DNA of 39,352 bases from Christensenella sp. UBA1242 (lineage in GTDB: Bacteria > Bacillota > Clostridia > Christensenellales > UBA1242): positions 1 through 39,352 of the forward strand of contig DBWI01000005.1 of NCBI GenBank assembly GCA_002308915.1. The letters run 5' to 3'. The notes beneath the pieces were generated by a model that did not search any database, was not told where the DNA came from, and was given only the letters and a program-made list of their open reading frames with translations. Shown here in pieces: positions 17,955 through 25,811 of this stretch (its first letter is position 1; each line of letters starts with the position of its first letter). The translations under genes and the position numbers were made by a program.

Positions 17955-18227
17955 TTAGTTGAAAAGATCTTTGTAAGCCTTTCCAAACTTAAGAGCTGGT
18001 GCTTTTGATGCAGGGATTTTAACTTTCTCTTTTGTAAGAGGGTTAATTCCTTCTCTTGCTGCTTTTGCACGAACTTCGAATGTACCGAATCCTGCAAGAA
18101 CAACTTTGTCTCCAGCTTTGAGAGCATCTGTTAATACACCAACAAATGCATCATATGCAACGCCTGCTTCTTTTTGTGTTAATGAAGCTTTATCTGCCAT
18201 TGCTTTAACAAATTCGCCTTTGTTCAT
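17955..18227 (-). CDS. hup: HU-family DNA-binding protein
   Basis: A 90-residue nucleoid protein that binds and bends DNA as a dimer. The sequence follows HU throughout: N-terminal helices (MNKGEFVKAMADKASLT), core GDKVVLAGFGTFEV, and the DNA-arm region (AREGINPLTKEKVKIPAS). It ends at the usual length. The start is preceded by AAGGGGACATTTA. Regular codon use and a strong promoter (TTGAAA-N16-TATAAT) suggest high expression. Confidence 0.97.
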   Translation of the reverse strand: MNKGEFVKAMADKASLTQKEAGVAYDAFVGVLTDALKAGDKVVLAGFGTFEVRAKAAREGINPLTKEKVKIPASKAPALKFGKAYKDLFN

Positions 18228-18250
18228 TAAATGTCCCCTTTTAATTTATT

Positions 18251-18269
18251 CTTAAAGAATCCCTTTAAG
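18251..18269. promoter_or_regulatory. Inverted repeat in the hup leader
   Basis: CTTAAAG-5 nt-CTTTAAG, just downstream of the -10 box. It could be an operator near the start of transcription or a 5' hairpin of the mRNA. Confidence 0.4.
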
Positions 18270-18276
18270 TATCTAT

Positions 18277-18304
18277 ATTATAACCCATTTTTCTATATTT
18301 TCAA
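18277..18304 (-). promoter_or_regulatory. SigA promoter of hup
   Basis: Minus strand TTGAAA (18299-18304), 16-base spacer, TATAAT (18277-18282), giving a leader of about 45 bases. Confidence 0.65.
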
Positions 18305-18350
18305 ACAATTTTACAAAAAAAAATTGACGAAAAGTACTTAAAATAAACAG

Positions 18351-18380
18351 TTGCATGCCCAAATAGGCCTATGATATAAT
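18351..18380 (+). promoter_or_regulatory. radC promoter with near-zero leader
   Basis: TTGCAT (18351-18356), 18-base spacer, TATAAT (18375-18380). The palindrome ATAGGCCTAT (18363-18372) lies in the spacer. Two ATGs follow at 18385 and 18388; a start of transcription 7-8 bases after the hexamer coincides with the second. Confidence 0.55.
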
Positions 18381-18384
18381 AAAA

Positions 18385-19080
18385 ATGATGAAAATTGAAA
18401 ACAAACACCCACATTCTGGTCATAGAAAAAGATTAAGAAATTTAATTGATAATGTTGGACTAAAATCGCTCAATGATATTCAAATTGTTGAACTAATTTT
18501 AACATTGACACATGCAAGATGTGATACAAATGTTATTGCTCACCGCCTTATAGACAAATTTGGTTCCATATCAAATATACTAGATGCAGACATTTCATCT
18601 CTTACTCAAGTTGATGGAGTTGGCTTGGTTACAGCACAAACTTTAACTTACCTTCCACAAATTTTTAATATCTATATTGAAGATAAAAATAAAAAGAAAT
18701 TTCCATGCAAAACTGTTGGCGATATCTATAGTTACTTTAACAAAATATATAGCGACAAAACGAATGAACAATTTGTTATGGCATTTGTAACTGCCAAAAG
18801 CATGTTTGATGGATATCAAGTTTTGTCTACTGGCGAAATGTTAGAAGTTAAAGTTGACAAGCTTGAAATCACAAAATCAATAATTAGACATAATACAAAA
18901 TCCATCATCGTTGCACATAATCATCCTTTTGGTTCTTGTAAACCATCTGCTACTGATTATGATGCACATATATATCTTACACAATTATTCTCCACTCTTG
19001 GAATAATAATGATAGATAATGTTATAATTGGCAATGATGGAATGTTCTCATTCAAAAACAATCAACATATAAAAATTTAG
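18385..19080 (+). CDS. radC: RadC family JAB/MPN-domain protein
   Basis: A 231-residue RadC homologue (YsxA in B. subtilis naming). An N-terminal helix-hairpin-helix region (VDGVGLVTAQTL near 76-87) precedes a JAMM metalloprotease-like core. Its motif is complete: H178-x-H180-x7-S188-x2-D191 in AHNHPFGSCKPSATDYD. The middle region (VTAKSMFDGYQVLSTG) is more divergent than in most RadC proteins. The cellular role of RadC is unsettled, and older claims of DNA repair are not firmly supported. No Shine-Dalgarno precedes either ATG (18385 or 18388). The stop codon overlaps the stop of spoIIE on the opposite strand. Confidence 0.9.
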   Translation: MMKIENKHPHSGHRKRLRNLIDNVGLKSLNDIQIVELILTLTHARCDTNVIAHRLIDKFGSISNILDADISSLTQVDGVGLVTAQTLTYLPQIFNIYIEDKNKKKFPCKTVGDIYSYFNKIYSDKTNEQFVMAFVTAKSMFDGYQVLSTGEMLEVKVDKLEITKSIIRHNTKSIIVAHNHPFGSCKPSATDYDAHIYLTQLFSTLGIIMIDNVIIGNDGMFSFKNNQHIKI

Positions 19081-21371
19081 AATATTTTTGCAACTAATAT
19101 TGTCATGTCATCCATGGCAATATTTTTATTGTTTTCAAATGCTTTATCCATCAAAATATCTGCAACTTCTTGCGGATTAACTGAACTAATATTATTTACA
19201 AAATCAGTCATTTCTTCATCACTAGCGAAACTATCACTTACACCATCTGTGCATATTATAACCATGTCACCACTGCAAAGCATAGTTGACTTTATTGTTG
19301 GAGTAATATTCTTTATTATTCCTAATGGTAATGCACTGCATTCTATGGTGGTTGTCAAATCATTATGCTTAATAAAACCATTTGTAGCACCAAGTTTTAT
19401 AAAATCCACATTGCCATTATTTAAATCAATAATACTCATATCCAAACAAGAAAAAATGTCTTGTCCCCCTAGTGATAAAAATTTATTTACACTATCCAAA
19501 ATAATTTCACTTTCAAAACCAGCCTTATAAAAATTTTCAACAAGTGACATTGCTGTAGTGCTTGTTCTTTGTGCTTTTTCTCCGCTTCCCATACCATCGC
19601 ATAATGCCATAAGGATTTTCCCATCTTCAAGTCTCATTATTGCATAACAATCGCCACTCTTTGTTGATGAAGATTTTGTTATTGCACTTGTTCCAAACAC
19701 AACATCATATTTGGGGGCAGTTTTTATATTTAATATTTGCCAACCAGCATGCTGACTGCTCTCATCACTTTCTATATACATTTTGGTTTTACAAACTTTT
19801 GATACAATTTGAGATATTTTTGATTTTAAACTATCTTCTTTCTTTACCTCCAATGTACAAGACACAACATTATTATTATCATGATAAACCACAGCATCGC
19901 TGCAAACTATATCATTATACAAAAGCTCATCAATAATTTCTTTTTCCAATCCATTATCAAAATTTACTAATTTCCCAACATCAGTAGCGAGTTGTTTTAG
20001 CACATTGCCAACTCCAAAAAATTGTTCACTTACAAGCATCTTACTATTATCTATATTTGCAACCAAACTAGCATAATTTTGATATTGTTCTATCAAATTA
20101 TTTGCGCTATAAACAAGTTGATTAATTCTATTACACCGTGCAGCTAAAACACTTGGAATGTCAATAAGGGTAATTCTCCCTTTTTCAAAAGCAATATCAA
20201 CAAGTGCACTTAAAATTGAATTTGTTTCATCACCATAAATTCTAAAACACCTATTTTTTTCTGGACAATCAACGCACAAACTGCCCTTTATTTCTGTCAA
20301 TAGCAATGCACGTATCTCTTGTTCACTAACATTGCCTTTTATCATCTCTTTAAATGCAACATTCATTTCCAGAAACACTTGAGAAAGCTTATTTAATCTT
20401 TTTCTTACATTCTCACGATTCCTGTTTATAATACTCTGCAGACTTCGGCTTTGAAAACTTGAGTTATATATTTCTGCCATTTTTTTATAATATTTTGTTG
20501 GAATTGCAAATGCTAATATAATTCCAATTGCACTTGGAATAAATATTTCATATCCACTAAAGTAGTAAAAATTAAAATAATATACCGACATAACTTCACA
20601 AATTGCTACTGATAATACAATAAATATTCGATGTCTTCCCCTAAAGCAACTTGCAACAAGCCATGCAATACCCATTGGAGCTAAAAGATAGGCATTGTTA
20701 TCTACCAAAACTGTTCCTAGTGTTAATACAAAACAAACAAAACCACTTTCTTTAATTGGTAAAATGATTGTTGTAAAAATAATACAAAAAATAATAAATA
20801 ATTTTGCAAAATCAAAACCATAAAAATACAAACTACCAAGTGCAGTCCCAAAACTTAATATCACAGCTCCAGCACAAATAATTTGCGATACTGTTAATCT
20901 TTTGGTTATGCCAACACTAATAATGCTTTCAAAAATTTTCATACAGCAAAACATATACAAAAGACCAAACACAAGCTCAATAAAAACAATAAACCATTCA
21001 TTCCCTGCATAAATATTAAAAAACACACTCCCAATTTGGCAAATGCATGCATATGGCAACATCATAAGTGGCAATATTCTCTTTTTCAACTTTATGTGAA
21101 TTCCATAAATAGCAAGCATCAAAAAGCATGTAAAAACAGCAGAATATAAAGAATATAAATTAAAATCTGGAATAAAATTTGCAATAATATACAGCGGTGA
21201 TAAAACTAAAATATTTTGATTACACCAAATCAACGCAAAATACAAACCAAAAGAAAATGGATAAATTAAGTTATTTACTTTTGCTTTACTTAATAAAAAT
21301 AATAAACTAAAAAACAAAACATATTTGCAAATCAAAAATAACTTATTCTGCTTAACTGCGACTTCTTTCAT
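19077..21371 (-). CDS. spoIIE: Stage II sporulation protein E (PP2C phosphatase)
   Basis: Membrane serine phosphatase that, in Bacillus, dephosphorylates SpoIIAA-P to release sigma-F in the forespore and interacts with FtsZ. The 764-residue chain has about ten N-terminal membrane helices (residues 10-310), a central region with the cysteine set CVDCPEKNRCF, and a C-terminal PP2C domain. Metal-site motifs are GDCYAIM, LCDGMGSGEKA, CTDGVSD and AMDDMTILVAK. I use ATG 21371, preceded by GAGGTGATAAG; a longer reading from 21410 lacks support. The promoter TTGACA-N16-TATAAT (21426-21453) has normal SigA spacing, unlike the 21-bp Spo0A-dependent B. subtilis promoter. Its 3' end overlaps radC tail-to-tail by 4 bp. 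Confidence 0.95.
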   Translation of the reverse strand: MKEVAVKQNKLFLICKYVLFFSLLFLLSKAKVNNLIYPFSFGLYFALIWCNQNILVLSPLYIIANFIPDFNLYSLYSAVFTCFLMLAIYGIHIKLKKRILPLMMLPYACICQIGSVFFNIYAGNEWFIVFIELVFGLLYMFCCMKIFESIISVGITKRLTVSQIICAGAVILSFGTALGSLYFYGFDFAKLFIIFCIIFTTIILPIKESGFVCFVLTLGTVLVDNNAYLLAPMGIAWLVASCFRGRHRIFIVLSVAICEVMSVYYFNFYYFSGYEIFIPSAIGIILAFAIPTKYYKKMAEIYNSSFQSRSLQSIINRNRENVRKRLNKLSQVFLEMNVAFKEMIKGNVSEQEIRALLLTEIKGSLCVDCPEKNRCFRIYGDETNSILSALVDIAFEKGRITLIDIPSVLAARCNRINQLVYSANNLIEQYQNYASLVANIDNSKMLVSEQFFGVGNVLKQLATDVGKLVNFDNGLEKEIIDELLYNDIVCSDAVVYHDNNNVVSCTLEVKKEDSLKSKISQIVSKVCKTKMYIESDESSQHAGWQILNIKTAPKYDVVFGTSAITKSSSTKSGDCYAIMRLEDGKILMALCDGMGSGEKAQRTSTTAMSLVENFYKAGFESEIILDSVNKFLSLGGQDIFSCLDMSIIDLNNGNVDFIKLGATNGFIKHNDLTTTIECSALPLGIIKNITPTIKSTMLCSGDMVIICTDGVSDSFASDEEMTDFVNNISSVNPQEVADILMDKAFENNKNIAMDDMTILVAKIF

Positions 21372-21425
21372 CTTATCACCTCGCACTAATGATAACGATA
21401 AAAAATCCAAAAGTGATAAAAATAA

Positions 21426-21453
21426 ATTATATAAAAAACTATATTTTTGTCAA
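21426..21453 (-). promoter_or_regulatory. spoIIE: spoIIE promoter
   Basis: Minus strand TTGACA (21448-21453), 16-base spacer, TATAAT (21426-21431), leaving a leader of about 48 bases. I saw no clear 0A box (TGnCGAA). Confidence 0.65.
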
Positions 21454-21487
21454 AAAAATGATGCCGGACGCAAATCCGACATTTTTA
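21452..21487 (-). terminator. Terminator of the heptose operon
   Basis: Stem ATGCCGGA/TCCGACAT (one mismatch) around CGCAAA, followed on the minus strand by seven T. It overlaps the -35 of spoIIE by two bases. Confidence 0.8.
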
Positions 21488-21506
21488 TTTATTTAATATC
21501 TATTTT

Positions 21507-22151
21507 TTACATATCAAAAAGTTCACTTTCAACGCAAAGACAAATAACGTGATATATTGGAAGATGATACTCTTGAATTTTATATACTACATTGCTTGGA
21601 ACATTTATCAAAACATCAGCATAGTTTTTGAGTATTCCACCACTTTCTCCAGTGAGTGCAATAACTTTTATTCCAAGAACTTTTGCAAGTTTGCAAGCAT
21701 AAACAACATTTTTTGAATTGCCACTTGTTGAAATTCCAATTAAGACATCCCCTTCAATACCCAATGCATTAACAAGTTGCGCAAACAACATTTTTTCATT
21801 ACAATCATTCAAAAATGCAGTGTTATATGCACAAAAAGATGTTAACGGAATGGCTTTCACTCCTTGTTGCAAATTATCTGCAATAAATTCACCTTCTTCA
21901 CCATATTGGTCTTTTAATTTATCATAAAGATTTTGATCAAGTTTTCTTTTAAGTGCAAATGATTTTAAAAGTTCTCCGGCAATATGTTCACAATCCGCAG
22001 CACTTCCACCATTACCACAAAGCAAAACCTTGTTCTCTTTTTTCATCTTTACAATCAATTTTACAGCTTCAATAATTGGCTGTCTTAAATACTCAAGTTC
22101 TGGCCTATTATTCATAAAATCATCAATGTAACTTTTTGTTATTTGTTTCAT
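21507..22151 (-). CDS. gmhA: GmhA-like sedoheptulose-7-phosphate isomerase
   Basis: SIS-domain protein of 214 residues. GmhA converts D-sedoheptulose 7-phosphate to D-glycero-D-manno-heptose 7-phosphate, the first step of heptose activation. The signature CGNGGSAADCEHIAGELLKSF (residues 45-65) and ISTSGNSKNV match GmhA/DiaA proteins. A central stretch (TSFCAYNTAFLNDCNEKMLFAQLV) also fits. The neighbouring kinase and phosphatase genes favour GmhA over the related DiaA. It is the last gene of the operon, five bases after the fused gene, with AAAGGA overlapping that gene's end. Confidence 0.9.
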   Translation of the reverse strand: MKQITKSYIDDFMNNRPELEYLRQPIIEAVKLIVKMKKENKVLLCGNGGSAADCEHIAGELLKSFALKRKLDQNLYDKLKDQYGEEGEFIADNLQQGVKAIPLTSFCAYNTAFLNDCNEKMLFAQLVNALGIEGDVLIGISTSGNSKNVVYACKLAKVLGIKVIALTGESGGILKNYADVLINVPSNVVYKIQEYHLPIYHVICLCVESELFDM

Positions 22152-22156
22152 TTTTC

Positions 22157-23440
22157 TTATTCCTTTAATATATTTTTAACTGCTTCAAGCAAATCTTTTG
22201 ACTTTTGACATTCAATGTCTTCTTCTTGTATTTCAGAATTTATTTTAATTGGTTTAACATTAGCATTTAGCCCAGTTTTAACATCGGCATTTGTATCACC
22301 AACAATATAACATTTTGTTAAATCCAAATTAAAATCTTTTTGTGCTTGTCTTAACATTCCAATATTAGGTTTTCTACATTCACAAACAATTTTCAATTCT
22401 TTAACTTCGCCATCGTATCCACTATGTGGATGATGTGGACAATAATATATACCGTCAACATAACAACCAAAAGTTCCAAGCTCTGTTTGAATTTTATCGA
22501 ACATTTTCTCAACTTCTTCAAAACTTGCTTCCCCGCGAGCAATAACTGGTTGATTTGAAACAATAATTGCAAGATACTCACTTTGATTGATTAGTTTTAT
22601 TGCTTCAATGGCATTTTGCAAAAGTTCAATGTCTTCTGCGCTTCTAATAAACCCTTTATATTTATTAATTGTTCCATCTCTATCCAAAAAAATTGCTTTT
22701 TGCTTGTTCTTTAGATTTCGTTTTTCAACTAAACCACTTTGAATATCTTTTTCCGCTTTTGCAAACCTTTCTGGAGTTCCAACATCTTTAACATACTCCG
22801 GAGAAACATATGCAAACACTTTATTTTGACCAATAAAGCTCTCAACAAAGTCATGTTCCATATTTACTTTCTTTGGTTCTGTAAAATATTTCAATGCCTT
22901 ACCAGAAATAACAGAGATTCCAGAATTTACTGTATTTTTGTAATAAAAATCACGAACATTGTTTTTTCTGTTAAGTTCTGTTACGCAATAATTTTTATCA
23001 AAGAAAATCAAATCACTATCATATGGATGAATATTTGGATGAACTAATAAAGTAATTAGTGCATTTTTTTGTTTATGATAGTTCATTAATCTTTCAAAAT
23101 CAATATCAAAAATTATATCACCGGGGCAAACAAAAAAATCTTCGTCTTTGATATCGTTTTTTAAGTAATACATTGCCCCAGCAGAACCAAGTGGTTCATT
23201 TTCAACAATATATTTTATTTGTACACCAAACTTTTCACCATCACCAAAATATTCCTCAATTTTTTCGTGTAAGTATCCAACACTAATAAAAAGTTCTGTT
23301 ATATTGTTTTGTTTTAATTTTTCTATGGCATATTCCAAAATTGGTTTGCCACAAATTTTTGCCATCGGTTTTGGTATTTCATCATGCGTTATTTCTGACA
23401 ATCTTGTCCCTTTCCCGCCTGCCAAAATATATGCCTTCAT
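22157..23440 (-). CDS. Fused HddC-type heptose-1-phosphate nucleotidyltransferase and GmhB-type phosphatase
   Basis: A 427-residue bifunctional protein. Residues 1-235 are a sugar-nucleotide transferase (LAGGKGTRL at 6-14, EIPKPM at 21-26, GSAGAM, and a metal-site PGDIIFDID). Residues 248-427 are a HAD phosphatase of the D,D-heptose 1,7-bisphosphate class: FLDRDGTIN with D253 and D255, SNQPVIARGE, zinc ligands in CPHHPH (334-339) and CEC (353-355), and VGDTNADV. In order, the C-terminal half would remove the 7-phosphate and the N-terminal half would activate heptose-1-phosphate, as GDP-heptose if HddC-like. ATG 23440 is five bases after GAGGAG; an in-frame GTG at 23446 overlaps that site and is rejected. 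Two bases separate it from the kinase gene. Confidence 0.88.
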   Translation of the reverse strand: MKAYILAGGKGTRLSEITHDEIPKPMAKICGKPILEYAIEKLKQNNITELFISVGYLHEKIEEYFGDGEKFGVQIKYIVENEPLGSAGAMYYLKNDIKDEDFFVCPGDIIFDIDFERLMNYHKQKNALITLLVHPNIHPYDSDLIFFDKNYCVTELNRKNNVRDFYYKNTVNSGISVISGKALKYFTEPKKVNMEHDFVESFIGQNKVFAYVSPEYVKDVGTPERFAKAEKDIQSGLVEKRNLKNKQKAIFLDRDGTINKYKGFIRSAEDIELLQNAIEAIKLINQSEYLAIIVSNQPVIARGEASFEEVEKMFDKIQTELGTFGCYVDGIYYCPHHPHSGYDGEVKELKIVCECRKPNIGMLRQAQKDFNLDLTKCYIVGDTNADVKTGLNANVKPIKINSEIQEEDIECQKSKDLLEAVKNILKE

Positions 23441-23442
23441 AA

Positions 23443-24474
23443 TCACTCCTCAATCCAACTTTGAACACCATTTTTTACAAAATTAACTGGATAAATCATT
23501 CCACCAAATTCTTTCATTGCATCAATAAGTTTTTGTCTATTCATTGGATTGCAATAGAGTAGCAAAAATCCGCCGCCACCTGCACCAGATACTTTTAATG
23601 CCTCTGCACCATTCTCTAATGCATAGTTGATTGTTTTTTCAAGTTCTTTATTTGTTATTATTGAAGAAGTCTTTTTCTTTTCTTCCCATGTTTCACGAAG
23701 AATATCTGCAAAACCTTCAACATCACCAAGAACAATTTTATCTTTCATTAAGTATGCATACTGTTTAAGCTTATGCATTGCATCAATTGTTTTTTCATTT
23801 TTGTTTTTAGTGTTTTTTATTTGTTCACTAATAATTTTTGCAGAACTTCTGCTATGACCACTATAATACATTAAAAGTGAGCACTCAAGTTCATACAAAA
23901 TACTTTTTTCAATTCTGAGTGAATTTACTACTGTTGTGCCATCTTGCTTAAATTCCATAAAATTAACCCCACCAAAAACAGCAGAATATTGGTCTTGCAT
24001 TCCACCAGAAAGTTTTAAATCTTCTCTTTCTATTTCATAAGCAAGACGTGCTTTTTGGTAATCTGTTAAACCAAGTCCAAGCCATCTATTGAATGCTTCC
24101 AAAATTGCAACAACCATTGTTGAAGAAGTTCCAAGTCCAGAACCAACAGGAGCATCATTACTTGTGCTCATAATGAAAGATAAAGGTTTTCCACCATTAT
24201 AATCTTTTACTATTCTGTTATAAACTCCCTTGTGCAAAATAAGGTTTTCATCTTCAATCTCAAACCTGTCAACACTAACACACTCCAAACTATTGTTATT
24301 GTCATATGCTGTAATTTTGATTGTGTTATCATTTGTTGGGATAATTGTGCAATATGCATACATTCCAACTGTTGCATTAAACACTGCACCACCATATAAA
24401 CCACTATAGCTTAATAAATCAGTACCACCACCTGCAAGTCCAAGTCTTAATGGAGCTCTACTCCTTATTTTCAT
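23443..24474 (-). CDS. hddA: HddA-like D-glycero-alpha-D-manno-heptose-7-phosphate kinase
   Basis: GHMP-family kinase, 343 residues. Expected to phosphorylate C1 of heptose 7-phosphate to the 1,7-bisphosphate. Motif 1 is RAPLRLGLAGGGTDL (7-20), the ATP loop is PVGSGLGTSS (109-118), and motif 3 is KVSGAGGGGFLLL near the C-terminus. The GGGTDL start is characteristic of the HddA/fucokinase-like branch and not of galactokinases. The ATG overlaps the glycosyltransferase gene by 17 bp; GAGGAG is ten bases upstream inside that gene. The stop is TGA. The alpha-anomer kinase implies the GDP-heptose branch and not the ADP-heptose branch that uses HldE. Confidence 0.88.
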   Translation of the reverse strand: MKIRSRAPLRLGLAGGGTDLLSYSGLYGGAVFNATVGMYAYCTIIPTNDNTIKITAYDNNNSLECVSVDRFEIEDENLILHKGVYNRIVKDYNGGKPLSFIMSTSNDAPVGSGLGTSSTMVVAILEAFNRWLGLGLTDYQKARLAYEIEREDLKLSGGMQDQYSAVFGGVNFMEFKQDGTTVVNSLRIEKSILYELECSLLMYYSGHSRSSAKIISEQIKNTKNKNEKTIDAMHKLKQYAYLMKDKIVLGDVEGFADILRETWEEKKKTSSIITNKELEKTINYALENGAEALKVSGAGGGGFLLLYCNPMNRQKLIDAMKEFGGMIYPVNFVKNGVQSWIEE

Positions 24475-25663
24475 TTATAGCTTTCTCCTCTTTTTCTTTT
24501 TTTACCCTTGCTGCGACTTCTTTTAATCTTTCAACAAATTGATTAGTACACTCTTCCCAAGAAATATACAAATCTCTGCAAGCATTCTTACCAATATCTT
24601 TAAGTTTTTGTCTGTCAGCAATTGCTTCCATGATTTTATTAGCAAAATCTTGTGTTGTGTCCTTGCTTAAAAATCCATTAACACCATCTTCAACCCCATA
24701 ACCAGCACAAGAACCTTCAATAAACATGCCTGGAGTTTGAAAAGCCGCTGCTTCAACTTTAACCAACCCAAAATTATCATATAGCGATGGGAACAACAAA
24801 ATGTCTGCTCTTGAATATAACAATGGGAATAATTTTGAATCCACAAACCCAGTAAAAATAACTTCATCATCAGTAAATCCAAGTTTTGCTGCAAGTTTCT
24901 TCATCTTTTTAAAACCTGAACCTTTTCCAACAGCAAAGAACTTAAATTTTACTCCATTCTTTTTTACTAATTTGAGTGCTTTTAATATAAAATCAACTCT
25001 CTTTAATTTTTCTATTCTGCCTACATAAATAAAAACAAGTTCATCTTCTTCCAAATCAAGTTCTTCATTGGCTTTTTCAATATTTTCTTGTTTATTTTCA
25101 CATTTTGGAAATTTTGTTCCAAATGGTAAATAAGAAATTTTGCCTTTGTATCCAAATGATTTACATTGTTCTGCAACAAGTGGTGAACAAACAAATACTT
25201 CGTCATACTTGTTATATGTTCTTCCCAAACTTTGAACTATTCTTTCGGCAATCCATTTTGACTTAAACACTGACCTAAAAATTGGTCTCATGTTTGAGTG
25301 AAAAGTTGCAACAGCAGGAATATTTTGAGCCTTGGCTACTTTAAGTGCAAACTTTGCCATATTAAATGGAGAATTAACATGAACAATGTCAAATTTTTCT
25401 TGCATTATTTCATTAAAAAACTTTTTATCTTTTGTTGGTCGTCCATAACACACGTCCAAAATAGGTATATAAAAACTTTTACACCTTTTTATTCTGTATG
25501 GACTATTATCAACATATTTTTTATACTTTGGTGCTATCGCCAAAATATCAACATCTTCTCTTTTGTTGGCATAGGTACAATAATTATTCATACAAGTTAT
25601 AACACCATCAACGTGTGGCAAGTATGAATCCATACCTTCCAAAATTCTAAATTTATCTTCCAA
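24458..25663 (-). CDS. Family 4 glycosyltransferase, first gene of the heptose operon
   Basis: A 401-residue GT-B glycosyltransferase. The N-terminal half has MDSYLPHVDGV (11-21) and HVNSPFNMAKFA, resembling diacylglycerol and phosphatidylinositol glycosyltransferases. The C-terminal half has YVGRIEKLKRVD (213-224), VGKG and FPSLYDNFGLVKVEAA (291-306). The usual E-x7-E nucleotide-binding pair appears as D296-x7-E304. The start is a TTG at 25663, supported by GGGGAGA six bases upstream and by promoter position. The C-terminal 20 residues are a charged Lys/Glu tail. Position in the operon suggests it uses the heptose donor, but acceptor and donor are inferred only. Confidence 0.85.
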   Translation of the reverse strand: MEDKFRILEGMDSYLPHVDGVITCMNNYCTYANKREDVDILAIAPKYKKYVDNSPYRIKRCKSFYIPILDVCYGRPTKDKKFFNEIMQEKFDIVHVNSPFNMAKFALKVAKAQNIPAVATFHSNMRPIFRSVFKSKWIAERIVQSLGRTYNKYDEVFVCSPLVAEQCKSFGYKGKISYLPFGTKFPKCENKQENIEKANEELDLEEDELVFIYVGRIEKLKRVDFILKALKLVKKNGVKFKFFAVGKGSGFKKMKKLAAKLGFTDDEVIFTGFVDSKLFPLLYSRADILLFPSLYDNFGLVKVEAAAFQTPGMFIEGSCAGYGVEDGVNGFLSKDTTQDFANKIMEAIADRQKLKDIGKNACRDLYISWEECTNQFVERLKEVAARVKKEKEEKAINENKE

Positions 25664-25687
25664 AATATATCTCCCCGTATCAAATTT

Positions 25688-25717
25688 ATTATGTCATATT
25701 TTTGTTGTATATGTCAA
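25688..25717 (-). promoter_or_regulatory. Promoter of the heptose operon
   Basis: Minus strand TTGACA (25712-25717), 18-base spacer, CATAAT (25688-25693), about 25 bases upstream of the TTG start. Confidence 0.55.
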
Positions 25718-25762
25718 ACAATGAATAACGTTTTATAATATAAGTAAATGTAATTAAGTTAT

Positions 25763-25791
25763 TTGCAACCAATAATAATTTTTGATATAAT
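25763..25791 (+). promoter_or_regulatory. Promoter of the uracil permease gene
   Basis: TTGCAA (25763-25768), 17-base spacer, TATAAT (25786-25791). The leader would be only about 14 bases, leaving no room for a riboswitch or attenuator. Confidence 0.65.
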
Positions 25792-25811
25792 TTAACCAAG
25801 TGAGGTTTATT

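Noticed and set aside
21372..21450. Spo0A-dependent promoter for spoIIE
   Set aside because: No clear 0A box seen and the promoter has ordinary 16-bp spacing.
25792..25811. Purine riboswitch or PyrR attenuator before the uracil permease
   Set aside because: The predicted leader is only about 14 bases, too short for either.
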